Below are positions 39,342 through 50,545 of a DNA stretch of 64,000 nucleotides, piece after piece. The stretch is from Cotesia glomerata. Its lineage: Eukaryota; Arthropoda; Insecta; Hymenoptera; Braconidae. The DNA is taken from contig NC_058161.1 in assembly GCF_020080835.1 (NCBI RefSeq), positions 3,410,001 to 3,474,000 of the forward strand. Direction: 5' to 3'. A program made the translations under genes and the position numbers. Position 1 is the stretch's first letter. Each line of letters opens with the position of its first letter. Under the pieces are notes generated by a model. The model saw only the letters and a list, made by a program, of their open reading frames with translations. It made no database searches and was not told where the DNA came from.

Positions 39342-40436
39342 TTTTTTTTTAAACTACTCGTACTTAAAAAATTTTTAAGTAATTTTTGAATTAATTAATC
39401 TATTAACAATTGGTCCATTTTCCTATCAGTAAAAGATTTTTTACAGAGTGAGGAGAGTCTTCAATGGTTAAAGACCTATTGGACTTTATTCTTTTTCTAA
39501 TAAACTAACTATAATTTTTTTTTTTTATAGATATTAATTTATTACAAGAACATTGACCGCATTACAGTCGAATAATCTATAAAAATTGATAATGTCTGTC
39601 GAACCGTAGACTTTTCCACTGGCTCTTGATATTGGAGCGTCACAAAGGCCTTCCATCCGATGAATAGACCAGACAAGTCGAGTGTTATCGCACAATTGAA
39701 AAAAAATATCAAGTACACTTAAGAGGTGACTAAGCCCAAGAACTTATTTCACCGGAATAAATGTAGAAATAAAAAATCAAGGGAATTTTTGAAAGATTAC
39801 ATAGTTAATGTTATTTAATTTTACAGTCAAATAATTGGATCTACTTTTCTTAAAAAAAATAAAAAACGCCCTTTGTACTAAAACTTAATACATAAAGTTA
39901 TAAAAACTGAGAGCGCTTTAATACTTTTCTTGCTACTAATTTTTTAAGTACGAGATTATTTTCCTCTGCTGGTATTATTGTTGTTATTATCAACCTCTTT
40001 CATAAAAGGAGAGATATATCTTCAAACAGAACGTGATATTAAATATTTAATGCACTTGTGAAATAATAAAAATACAAAGAGACGTAATGGAGTTATGTCT
40101 TTTCTTTAGTTTTTATTTTTATTTTGGACTCGTTTGAGGAAAGACGGAACTTAAAGACTGCAGATAGAAAGAAAAATAAGAAAAAATAAGTTATGGAAAG
40201 CTTTTGCGGAAACAAAAGGAACTTCGTAATCTTCTCAGATGAAAAAATGTCCGAGTTTAGGAGATGCGGTTGTGGGTTCAGTTAAATTAATCGTGACGCC
40301 GAAACGAAAAAATGCTTTGGAATTTAATTTATCAATCGATTTTTTAACATTATATGTTTAAAAATAAATTTGATTAGTGCTTTTTAATTGAAAAAATTTT
40401 TATTTTTAATAAATCCACCCGTAATATTTAGCCACA
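39342..40436. other. Spacer without recognised feature
   Basis: 39540-39730 and 40080-40300 have normal complexity. Nothing matches elsewhere in the window and no exon is recognised. Confidence 0.35.
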
Positions 40437-41640
40437 TCAAAATTGGTCGTATCGAACCTTATATGGACATATTTGGCTTCATATGTCCTTATATGACTAT
40501 ATATGCCCATGTTAGACCAGATATGATTCATATGCAATCATAAATGGTCAATATTTATGTAATTTTAAATTATTCACATATGATGATATTTTCTTAAATT
40601 GGATAGATATTTTTTTCTTGTGAAGCCTTTTATGATAATATACGACCAGTTCACGTCATATATGGTCAGATATGTAAATTATTCATATATTGCCATATTG
40701 GAATTTTTTACAAAATTTATATCCAATAATATGTAATCATATATGATTTATACGCAATCATATATGTTATATATATGATTTTATATGCTCCACATTTAAT
40801 CATATAAGCTTCACATATGATTGTATCTTGTCATACATGATGATGATTATTTAAATTTTTTTCTTGAGATGCTGGATATGGTCATATATGACCAGTACAG
40901 GTCATACATGGTCAGATATGTAAATTGGTTATATATTACCATATTGGAAATTTTTTTACAGGATTCATATGCAATAATATGTAATCATATATGATTTATA
41001 TACGATCATATATGGCCTATATGTAGTTTTATATGCTTTACATCTAATCATATAAGCTTCACATATGATTATATGGTCATATATGACCAGTTCACGCCAT
41101 ATATGATCAGCTATGTAAATTAGTCATATATTGCGATATTAAAAAATTTTTACAGGATTTATATGCAACAATATGTGATCATATTTGATTTATATGCAGT
41201 TATATATGATTCATATATAATTTTATATGATCCACGCATGATCATATTTTGTTGCGCTTAGACATATATTTTTTCCCGGAAGACCTGATATCGTCATATA
41301 TGCTTATATATGATTTATATGTAGTCATATATGGTCTATATATGATTTTATATGCTCCACATCTAATAATATAAGCTTAACATATGATTATATCATCGAT
41401 ATGTTCATATTTGACTAGTTTACGTCATATATGGTCAGATATACAAATTGGCCATATATTGCCATATTAAAAAACATTTTTTACGCGTTACAAAAATAAA
41501 TAAAATTTCTAAACATGATGCTCATAAAAAATTTTTCATATACATTTTCAACGAAAATACGTATATAATAAACATACGGATAAATATGATTTTTTTTTTT
41601 TTCATATTTTTGGACATATGTTACGGATATATATGTTCCG
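40437..41640. repeat. TATATGG/CATATATG-rich repeat block 1
   Basis: This is dense in 6-8-bp palindromic words (CATATATG, ATATGG, CATATAAG). There is a higher-order repeat of about 220-300 bp, marked by TCACATATGATTATAT and by the GTCATATATGGTCAGATATG phrase near 40650, 40900, 41090 and 41425. It resembles the block at 57.4-58.6 kb. It ends near an ATATATGTTCCGTAGGGG phrase. Confidence 0.7.
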
Positions 41641-41735
41641 TAGGGGAAAGTACACGCTCAAATTGAAAATAAAATAAATAAAAAGTTATGTTTATTATAT
41701 ATATATAAAATATATATTATATATTATTATATATA

Positions 41736-41752
41736 AATAAAATTCTTCACAG

Positions 41753-41804
<52 letters not shown>

Positions 41805-41821
41805 CTGTGAAGAATTTTATT
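41736..41821. repeat. (AT)n hairpin with 21-bp perfect arms
   Basis: AATAAAATTCTTCACAGTTAT at 41736-41756 is the exact reverse complement of 41801-41821. About 44 bp of pure AT repeat lie between. It is a likely cruciform former or a very small foldback element. Confidence 0.88.
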
Positions 41822-42552
41822 AGATAGAATAGTCTACAGATTGCAATTTTTTAAAATTAATGCATACTTTATATAAATTTTTAATTTTTAATAGAAGCTT
41901 TCTGACTACTCAAATAAATTTAATGGATCATGGAGATGCTAGTGCAATGAGAAAAGTCATATACGAAAGAGAACTCTAGAAAATTATGAATAAAAAAATT
42001 TTTCCATGAATTTTCTTTATTTTTTTAAATTATAAAAAAAATTTTTACTTTCATCGTAACATAGAAATTTTTTAAACGTAAAGTCCAGAAAAAATAGAGA
42101 ATTTAATAATGCAAATTACTGAAATAAAAATTCACCAAAAAGCAGAAATTTTAAACATTCACGAATATTGAATAATAAAAAAAAAAAATTTATAAAATTA
42201 CCGCCTTAAAAAATAACTCTAAAAGCGAGCAATATAAAAAAATTTAAAAGAAAAAACTATTGTCAACAAACTAAAACGCTTATTCGCGATGATTGCTCGC
42301 CTCAATAATTTTTGTTGAGATTTATTCATGGAGCACAATGTATCTCATTTTGTTAAAAATGAATCAAGCGGGATCACGTTGTATTAAATTTAAATATTGT
42401 ACTGGATTTTGCTGGGGTTGAAAGTGAAAAATTCAATGCACGTTCTCCTGGCGATCTTCTATTATGACTTCGGACTAGCCCCAAGAACCCGAGGCGTGAC
42501 TGCGTCGCTTACTTTAATAATAATACACGAATAAAGTATACTCTTGACTGTA
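41822..42552. other. Spacer without recognised feature
   Basis: AT-rich to 42250, then normal complexity. No gene is supported. Confidence 0.35.
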
Positions 42553-42821
42553 CACGGAAAGAACAATAAGTCACTGTACATCCTCGTATAGTATACTCCG
42601 TGATATCTATAGTGAAAAAAAATTTCAGACTATAGTCAATATCCTTCAAAGTATACTAAATTATTTTTGGACTGTACTCCGTGAAGTCTCCGATTTAATC
42701 GATCAATTTTTCTGGTCATATCGCGTAAGATTTCACGGGATATAATCTGAAAAATTATTTCGTGTAAATTGAATTATACTCGGTTGAAATTTGGATTATG
42801 CCCACGGTGACTCCGCCATTT

Positions 42822-43444
42822 TGCACGACTCATGATGCGAAGCATCAGAGAGTGCTTTACGATCGAAAAATTTTTTTCGCCTCATTTTGGCGGCTATTTT
42901 TATTATTATAGCCTTGTTAGTTCACGGAATCAAGATATTTTGCATACTATTGTCGAGATAATTTAATGGAAATTAATTTCATACTTTTTAAAAATTGATT
43001 TACTGCAATAGAATTGGAAAAAAACACCAAAATAGGTCAAAAAATTTTCCTGTCCGTCATGTGTGAAACCCGGAAACACTGTAACTTGTGAAAAAATCCA
43101 TTATTTGAGTTAAATTTTTTTTTTTTAATTCTAATCGACGATTGTAGGTCACTGAATGCCAATGGTTAATTAATTCAGTGTCATTTAATTACAATTAATA
43201 AAAAACGAAAACTACAAGACTGTATATCTATATATATCCACGTAAAATTAACATGGATGGTGATACATCTATATCTATAGATATTATGTACATTTTATTC
43301 CACCAGGGGCGCTTGTGCAGTACCTTCCTACTACAGCTGTTTTTTCGGCAATTAATTTTGAACGACTTAATTTTTTTTTTTTTTTTTTTTATATTTCATA
43401 ATTAAATGAGCATTATGAGTCGTGCACTTTTGGATTTTCCAAAC
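42822..43444 (-). mobile_element. T|T-inserting element (Helentron/HINE-like), copy 2
   Basis: It has the same ends as copy 1, on the minus strand. The opposite foldback arm (about 43785-43812) reads TCGCCATTTTTTTTTTCTAG when reversed. The insertion therefore sits inside a T run with no target duplication larger than T, which is strong boundary evidence. Confidence 0.82.
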
Positions 43445-43904
43445 TTTTTTTTTCTAGCGCCTGCGCGTAAAGTACTATTTATAATTTGTGAGTTATAGTC
43501 AATCAGCATATTGGACATTAATTAAAATATAATCAGTGAATTATATGAGTAGGTGACTTATTTATATATTTTGATATGTAAAAATATTTTTTTCTTAGCT
43601 TAACATTTTTAAGTTCGAAGAGTCTAAGAAAAGAAAAAAAAAATTTTTAACCCCAAACTATCGGAATAATTATGCTTTAATGCTCCTTAAATGTTGTTAA
43701 TGTATGTAATAATTATTTAAAACAATATTTGACTAACCTAATATTTAAAATACATAATAGATATGATAATGCTAAGTGCGCAGGCACTAGAAAAAAAAAA
43801 TGGCGAAGTCACCGTGGGCATAATCCAAATTTCAACCGAGTATAATTTAATTTACACGAAATAATTTTTCAGATTATTTCCCGTGAAATCTTACGCGATA
43901 CAAC

Positions 43905-44871
43905 CACACGGAGAAAAAAATTTTGCTATAGGAACTCTATAGTAGTTAGTTAGTTGTAAAAAGTTCCAGTAGGTTAACATATTCTTATAGTAACAATACC
44001 GTTTGGCTCCTGCAACTCTACATCGTTGAGCTCTGAAAGTTAAACGTTATTTACCTCTTACAACTCTACAGGATCGTTCTGAGACTATAACAAATTTTTG
44101 GAAGTCTGCTTAATAATTTTTTTTTACGATTTAGCATTGATAATTTAATAAATACATGCGGCAGAATGAATTTATATTGCCAACAATAATTGTATATGAC
44201 AAATAAGAATAGTATTATAATAGAAATAAAATAATAATAGAACTTATATTACAAATAAAAATTATTTGTAAAATAAAAATATGGTCGTCACAAAATTATC
44301 TTATTTTCTTAATTATATCAATAGATATTGGACATAAAATAATTACCGTATATGCACGAGAAAAGATAAATAAACGAAAACAAATTTTATTTTGTGTTAA
44401 ATTGGGTCTTTTTAATGTATTCCGATAACTTATCACTTATCACAATATATTCAACTAATAAATTAAATTAACAGTCACTGCAAATGAACCTTGAAAAACC
44501 ATAAATACAAAACTGTTCTAACGAAATTCAATTTGACAAAAAAAAACCTATTTCCTTAAATAAATAAATTGGGAACTTAATTGTCCTCATATATTTTGAA
44601 TAATATAGATTAGTAACAAAATAATTCTGTTTGTCATTTTAGAAGGTTATGAAATATGTCAGCGCACTCCACTACTGCGCAACGTAGAGCGCTCCCAACT
44701 ATACCGTTTGGCTCTGAGAACAATCCCGTAGAGCTCTGAGAGCTCAACAACATTGAGTTATCAGAACTAAATAACATTTTGTTACTGTAACTCTACAACG
44801 AACAGTAACCTGTGTATAGTTGTGGTAACTCTACAGTTACGTTACCAGAACAAAATTTTTTTTTCCGTGCA
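43905..44871. mobile_element. CA-flanked TIR element, 963 bp
   Basis: The element is 43907-44869. The ends CACGGAGAAAAAAATTTTG and CAAAATTTTTTTTTCCGTG are inverted repeats with CA on both sides. The opposite foldback arm at 42705-42730 reads through without it and has a single CA. The interior repeats phrases such as ACTCTACAG and ACCGTTTGGCTC near both ends. There is no coding capacity. Confidence 0.8.
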
Positions 44872-45036
44872 GAAAAATTGATCGATTAAATCGGAGACCA
44901 CGGAGTACAGTCCAAAAATAATTTAGTATACTTTGAAGGATATTGACTATGGTCTAAAATTTTTTTTTCACTATAGATATCACGGAGTATACTATACGAG
45001 GATGTACAGTGAGTGACTTATTGTTCTTTCCGTGTA

Positions 45037-45839
45037 CTGAGGAATATCGAGATTTAGGAGCCGATTTTGCGAGCAAAGGGCGAAAAGGGCTTTCTTCCAC
45101 TCGGGTTGTAATTAATGTTTATTTTGGTCGTCTAAAAATATTTACGTTAATGACCGGCGAATAGCAAAACGGCGAGTTTAAGCCTCGTACTTTCATGTCA
45201 GTATGCTCGGTTTGAAATCACGTACAAGCCTGACGGAACATTTTCATCCCTCGATAAAGGTCGTCTTTGTAGAGTACACGTGGTGTGTTAGACCGTAACA
45301 TCCACGGCATGCCGGTTTAGTCAATCTGACAAAATCGATCGTCTTTATATTGATGGTACACCTTTTCTTTCCTCTTTATTTCTTCTCTATTTTACCCTCC
45401 ATAAAATAGTTACTCTACTAGGTTCTCCCAAGCTGTAGTTTGTTATTAACATCCCTCTATTATTTTTTTTATCGCCTAACAAAGCTACCGGTACTTCACT
45501 TCCCCTTCGTTGTTATTTAATGCCTACAAATAAATTATTTTATTTACGACCAACTAATGCGTCTGAATTTTTGTTATAGGATCTCGTAATTTTTTTTTTT
45601 TTTTAATCATTTTTTTTTCTTATTGTCTGGTGGAACGTTTGACGTGACAGAAAAACTTATCAAATGTTTTATGTAGAAAATTTTATTTTGTTAAGCGCTA
45701 AATTGTATCATTTAAAAGCTATAGATAATTTTGTAAACTGATTAAAAAAATTCTCAAAATTAACTACTTTACAAATTATTATGTAAAATTATCGATATCA
45801 TCTAAACAACGCTTTTTAGAGTTTTATTGCACTGATAGA
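45037..45839. other. Single-copy-looking spacer
   Basis: 45040-45560 has normal complexity (for example 'cacggcatgccggtttag'). No copies elsewhere in the window and no exon is recognised. Confidence 0.35.
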
Positions 45840-46090
45840 AGGATTTGTTTATATTTAATAAGATTTATTAACTGTTTTTAAATGATTTTTAACATCATAG
45901 GATTTAATAAATATTTATTAACAGTTAATAAATTATTTATTAAATGTTCATAAATATTTGTTAACAGTTAACAAATATTTATTAACAGTTAATAAGTTAT
46001 TTATTAAGTACAATTTATTAACTGTTAATAAATATTTATTGATGGGTAATGAATATTTGTTAACTGTTAACAAATATTTATTTAAAATAA
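45840..46090. mobile_element. Truncated MITE of the CACTGATAGAAGGATT family
   Basis: The left end CACTGATAGAAGGATTTG at 45840 is followed by repeated TTAACTGTTAATAAATATTT palindromes, as in 2690-2991. The right TIR is missing. Confidence 0.7.
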
Positions 46091-46428
46091 AAAGCAAAAA
46101 TAGCAATTTTCTTTTGACACTTTTTATAATCCTATAGCTGGAATACATGATAATACAGTAAAACCTGTGTACACTGACCACTTACGGTTCTCGATAAGAG
46201 TGGTCATTGTATGCAAATGGTAAATGTACAGAGAATGAAAAGTGGGGAGAACTGATAGCCAAGGATGTAAGAAAAAGTTAAAACATAAACAAGAATTTAG
46301 CTTGAAATATTATTTTTATTTAGAAATGTAAGAAAAGTTAGTAGAATTAAAGAAAGGTTAAAATATAGACAAGAATTTAACTTGAAATATTATTTTTACT
46401 CAAATACCCGAGTAAAAACAGAATTCTG

Positions 46429-46562
46429 CCGCACGGCTTTTTAAGCGCCGCACCACCACCGCACCACCGCCGTGACAAGTAAAGAATTTATCTATTCGCC
46501 GCACTACCGCCGCACCAGCGCCGTGACAAGTAAATAAATTTCTATTCGCCGCACCACAGATG
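46429..46562. repeat. GC-rich GCCGCACCACC minisatellite
   Basis: About 2.5 units of a 55-60-bp repeat carry CGCCGCAC, ACCGCC and CCGTGACAAGTAAA. It stands out sharply from the AT-rich surroundings. Confidence 0.8.
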
Positions 46563-46588
46563 TGACGCGCCCGTGTAAAAATAAAAAA

Positions 46589-47212
46589 GTTTGGAAAATC
46601 CAAAAGTGCACGACTCATAATGCTCATTTAATTATGAAATATAAAAAAAAAAAAAAAAAATTTAAGTCGTTCAAAATTAATTGCCGAAAAAACAGCTGTA
46701 GTAGGAAGGTACTGCACAAGCGCCCCTGGTGGAATAAAATGTACATAATATCTATAGATATAGATATATCACCATCCATGTTAATTTTACATGGATATAT
46801 ATAGATATACAGTCTTGTAGTTTTCGTTTTTTATTAATTGTAATTAAACGACACTGAATTAATTAACCATTGGCATTCAGTGACTTACAATCGTCGATTA
46901 GAATTAAAAAAAAAAAAATTTAACTCAAATAATTGATTTTTTCACAAGTTACAGTGTTTCCGGGGTTTCATACATGACGGACAGAAAAATTTTTTGACCT
47001 ATTTTGATATTTTTTCCCGTTTCTATTGCAGTAAATCAATTTTTAGAAAGTATAGAATTAATCTCCATTAAATTATCTCGACAATAGTATGCAAAATATC
47101 TTGATTCCGTGAACTAACAATGCTATAATACTAAAAATAGTTGCTAAAATGAGGCGAAAAAAATTTTTCGATCGTAAAGCACTCTCTGATGCTTCGCATC
47201 ATAAGTCGTGCA
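46589..47212 (+). mobile_element. T|T-inserting element (Helentron/HINE-like), copy 3
   Basis: Full length (624 bp), flanked by A on both sides. It has the same 5' hairpin GTTTGGAAAATCCAAA and 3' hairpin GATGCTTCGCATC as the others. A few substitutions separate it from copy 1. Confidence 0.78.
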
Positions 47213-47256
47213 ATTAATTTTTACGAAAATTGAAGAAGAAGATTCATAGATAATGG

Positions 47257-47334
47257 GAAAAATGATAGCTCAAATGGTAGAGTAGCCGACATGTCTTCAG
47301 AAGGTTCTGGGTTCGAATCCCAGTCCGAGCTATC
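47257..47334 (+). pseudogene. tRNA-like sequence (tRNA pseudogene or SINE head)
   Basis: It has a D-arm-like GATAGCTCAAATGGTAGAG (A-box) and a perfect T arm CTGGG-TTCGAAT-CCCAG at 47307-47323. The 3' segment TCCGAGC that should pair in the acceptor stem has no matching GCTCGGA at the 5' side, which reads AAAAATG. The anticodon stem also pairs poorly. So it is not a functional tRNA gene. Downstream, TGTGGAACGCTTCACG is repeated at about 47433 and 47509. Confidence 0.55.
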
Positions 47335-47635
47335 TAATAATTTTTTTATCGCATATTCTATAAACTCACATTAAGATGATCTTCTCCACATTCCTTTCTC
47401 AATCCTTTCCTACCAATATCCTGTTACGTGAATGTGGAACGCTTCACGTAATAATTACCGTAACTCCTATTCTTTCCCGCTTCACAGCATTATTTATATT
47501 TATAAAAATGTGGAACGCTTCACGATTTTGCGTGTCAAGGGAGGAGCTGGTCAATGTACAAAGGTCAATTGAAGTTCGAATATTTTTAAAATAGAGGTCA
47601 CATTAGGCAGCTGGTCAGATTAGAGAGGTATTAAT

Positions 47636-48748
47636 ATGGGTAATGTAAGTGTAATTAAGCCGATTCCTAGAATATTTACCAGAAATAAATATTTATTTGG
47701 CCATATCCAACTATTTTATATATTTGCCTCAAATAAATCTTATTTCGATTAAATATTTTTTTTTTTCTGTGTAGTTAATAAATTCTTTTATTTGTGTGCA
47801 TGATTATATGATCATAAATAATTTTTCTATTAGATATAGTGTTAAAAATATCCGACAGGTGGCGCATGGTCGCTAAATTTTCTCGCTACTAGAGAGTTGA
47901 GTCTAAAATATTTATTTGTAAAGCAAATTTTTTTTTTATACTTCTTAGAGTAAGAAACTTATTTAAGATTATTATTTATTTATTTTCATATATTTATGGA
48001 CATTTATGACCATATGAAAATTTTTTTACAGGGTCACTTTTTTTTTTTTATTATTATTAAAGGGCTTGATAAAAAAATATTTATTCGTGATAAATAAAAA
48101 GCAAATATTATTATTCTAAAACGTTTGATAAGAGAAAATAAATAGCTTTAATTTTTTATAGCAAATCGTAACGATAAAAGAGAATTAACAAAAAATAGTA
48201 GAGATCGGAATTTCGAGATAACCCTTAATGTTTTTTTTATTTATTTATTTTTTCGTTATTTGGTTGTTTATTATTCGGGAGATAAACTAATGAAAAATAG
48301 GGTGACTTTAGCACTGAAACTCGCGAGCGATTGGATATAGGCATGCGAGTCTATTGCTCGTATTATGGTGTAGTATATATAAATATAGTGTACTAGAGAG
48401 TGGGTAGGTACGAGTAATAAAATTGTTGAACGACTAGGCAATGTGGATTCGGTAGAGCGCGTACGTACTCGTCCATAGAAAAACGCAAGATAAAAATATG
48501 GAGTTTAGATGTGTACAGTGTATTTTTAAAAAAAAATTTATAAAAAATATAGAAAGAGGCGAGTAAAAAATTGAGAGAAAATAGATAGAGATACTTTGTA
48601 GAGAAACGCTGGTGAGGGTATAAATAATATCGAGTACGCTCGTGTGATACTTACGCGATGGAATTCTTTTTACTAAAAAGAATGAGCAATTTATGAATTT
48701 TTTGTTTTATATTTTATGCAAAATTAAATTTAGAAGAGATTGTGATTA
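47636..48748. other. Spacer without recognised feature
   Basis: AT-rich to 48290. 48290-48690 is of normal complexity and single-copy in the window. A GTAAGTATC donor-like word lies on the minus strand near 48651, without a supporting exon. Confidence 0.35.
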
Positions 48749-49500
48749 TTTATTTATTTATTTATTTCAACATATATATGCCAAGGCCTTATGAGCCGAA
48801 TGGCAAAAATAAAATACATGAGAAGAGTATATTCACGTAAGTTTATAAGAACTGATTTGTAGAGTAGTATAAGTAGTGATTATAATTATATAATTCATGA
48901 TTATTAAATTTATTTTACATTTTATCTTTAAAAAAAAAAAAAAAAAAATTTAATGATGTAATAATAATATTAATAATAAAAATAGTAGATTTATGCAATA
49001 GTACTGTAGTACCAACCAATAGTAAAGATTTTATAGTATAATTTAATCTAATAGTACAATCAGCCTATTTTTTGTCTAATTCAAACGCACTTCTTTTGAA
49101 CGTATCTAAGCTCAAAGAATTTATGATATCCTGTGGTAGCTCATCCCAAAGTCGTATAGCTGATACCACGAAAGAATGTTCGTAGCAAGAGATATTATAA
49201 TTAGGCAATTTAAGATTTGCACTGTTACATTTTGTTGCCAGTCTATCTGACCGTCTAACATCAGGATCTTTCTCTTTGAACATAGCACGTAAAAACTTTG
49301 GTTCACCAGTATTAAATAGTTTATATAAACAACAAGCTAGGTAATACAATCGTTTAGATTTTACATTCAGCCAGTTTAACGAGTGACGATGAGGCGTGAT
49401 ATGTTCATCATGTCTCAGATTTAATATGAATCTGATAGCCACGTTTATTAACCGCTGAAGTTTGTTGTCAAGTCTCTTTGAAGAATCCAGTAACACTAAC
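48749..49500 (-). mobile_element. 5'-truncated non-LTR retrotransposon (LINE)
   Basis: On the minus strand it carries the last 143 codons of a polymerase, a 3' untranslated region containing CATTCGGCTCATAAGGCC, and a tetranucleotide (AAAT)n tail at 48749-48768. The 5' truncation and simple-repeat tail are typical of LINE insertions. A target duplication cannot be fixed because of the flanking AT-rich sequence. Confidence 0.72.
49065..49496 (-). pseudogene. C-terminal fragment of a LINE reverse transcriptase
   Basis: The 143 residues begin MLLDSSKRLDNKLQRLIN; the starting ATG is internal. This segment follows the polymerase domain in jockey/CR1-type ORF2 proteins. Typical phrases are LQRLINVAIRFIL, HRHSLNWLNVKSKRLYYLAC near residues 36-55, RLWDELPQDI near residue 114 and SLDTFKRSAF close to the end. 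The YxDD catalytic core and the endonuclease are absent, since full-length proteins are several times longer. The frame is uninterrupted to its TAA stop, so insertion may be fairly recent. It cannot be active alone. Confidence 0.75.
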
Positions 49501-49639
49501 TGATTAGTAGAATTGAAATTAAAAAAAAAAATAATTATTATAATTTTTAACTTGCATGTTTATGGAAATATTAATGTGAACCTTAGCTTAAAAATTGGTA
49601 CTATGTATAAAAAAAAAATTTTGATGTAAATATTAAAAT

Positions 49640-50540
49640 TTAAACTTTTTTCCATATAAATTTAATAATTTTTGCACATGCTAAATTTACATTTTTCAAT
49701 AAGTAAAATTTACATTTTCTTCTATGTAAATTCATCAATTTTACAATGTAAAATTTACATTTTCTTTACGTGGTAAATTTACATTCTCTTCCATGTAAAT
49801 TAAATATTTTTTCTGAATATTAAATTTACATTTTTCGGCATGTTAAATTTACGTTTTTTTTCATGTAAACTCAACTTTTTTGTAATGTAAAATTTACATT
49901 TTCTTTACATGTTAAATTTACATTTGCTTTCATGTAAACTCAACTTCTTCATAATGTAAAATTTAAATTTTTTTACATGTTAAATTTACATTTTCTTCCA
50001 TGTAAACTCATCAATTTTACAATGTATACTCTACATTTTCTTTACGTGGTAAATTTACATTCTCTTCTATGTAAATTAAATATTTTTCCAGAATACTAAA
50101 TTTACATTTTTTAGCATGTTAAATTTACGTTTTTTTTTCAAGTAAACTCAACTTTTTTTTAAATTTAAAATTTACATTTCCTTTACATGTTAAATTTACA
50201 TTTTTTTTCATGTAAACTCAACTTTTTTGTAATGTAAAATTTACATTTTCTTCCATATAAACTCATCAATTTTACAATGTAAAGTCTACATTTTCTTTAC
50301 GTGCTAAATTTACATTCTCTTCCATGCAAATTAAATATTTTTCCTGAATACTAAAATTACATTTTTCGGCATGTTAAAGTTTACGTTTTTTTTTTCATGT
50401 AAACTCAACTTGTTTGTAATGTAAAATTTACATGTTAAATTTACATTTTTGTTCATGTAAGCTAAAATTTTTTTCACATACTAAATTTTTTTCTGTATAA
50501 AATTTACATTTTTTCAAAAAATAAATTTACATTTTTAATC
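49640..50540. repeat. GTAAATTTACAT satellite-like array
   Basis: A tandem series of TAAATTTACATTTTCTT and CATGTAAACTCA words has a higher-order period of about 255-275 bp. The marker TCATCAATTTTACAATGTA appears near 49732, 50008 and 50263. Units are made of 12-bp palindromes (GTAAATTTAC). The array merges into AT-rich DNA at both ends. Confidence 0.82.
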
Positions 50541-50545
50541 TAACA

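Larger units (their letters stand above)
42551..45036. mobile_element. TA-target foldback element hosting two later insertions
   Basis: The element is 42553-45034, flanked by TA. The ends CACGGAAAGAACAATAAG and CTTATTGTTCTTTCCGTG start inverted arms of about 290 bp (CTGTACATCCTCGTATAGTA, GGATTATGCCCACGGTGACT). The left arm is split by the 623-bp element at 42822-43444 and the right arm by 43907-44869. In each case the other arm shows the uninterrupted sequence. No transposase is recognised. Confidence 0.82.
46157..47635. mobile_element. Possible pogo/Tigger-like remnant, composite
   Basis: The left end has CAGTAAAACCTGTGTACACT followed by GACCAC and an inverted GTGGTCATTGTATGCAAATG. The right side has GGTCAATGTACAAAGGTCA and GGTCAGATTAGAGAGGT, which in reverse resemble the left end. 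CAGT..AACCT ends are usual for pogo/Tigger transposons. The middle holds a minisatellite, a T|T-inserting element and a tRNA-like sequence. The ends are only partly inverted, so this is tentative. Confidence 0.3.

Noticed and set aside
47257..47334. Functional tRNA gene
   Set aside because: The 5' acceptor strand does not pair with TCCGAGC, and the anticodon stem has several mismatches.
48645..48665. Minus-strand splice donor GTAAGTATC
   Set aside because: No open exon ends at it and no acceptor partner is evident. A single donor word is expected by chance.
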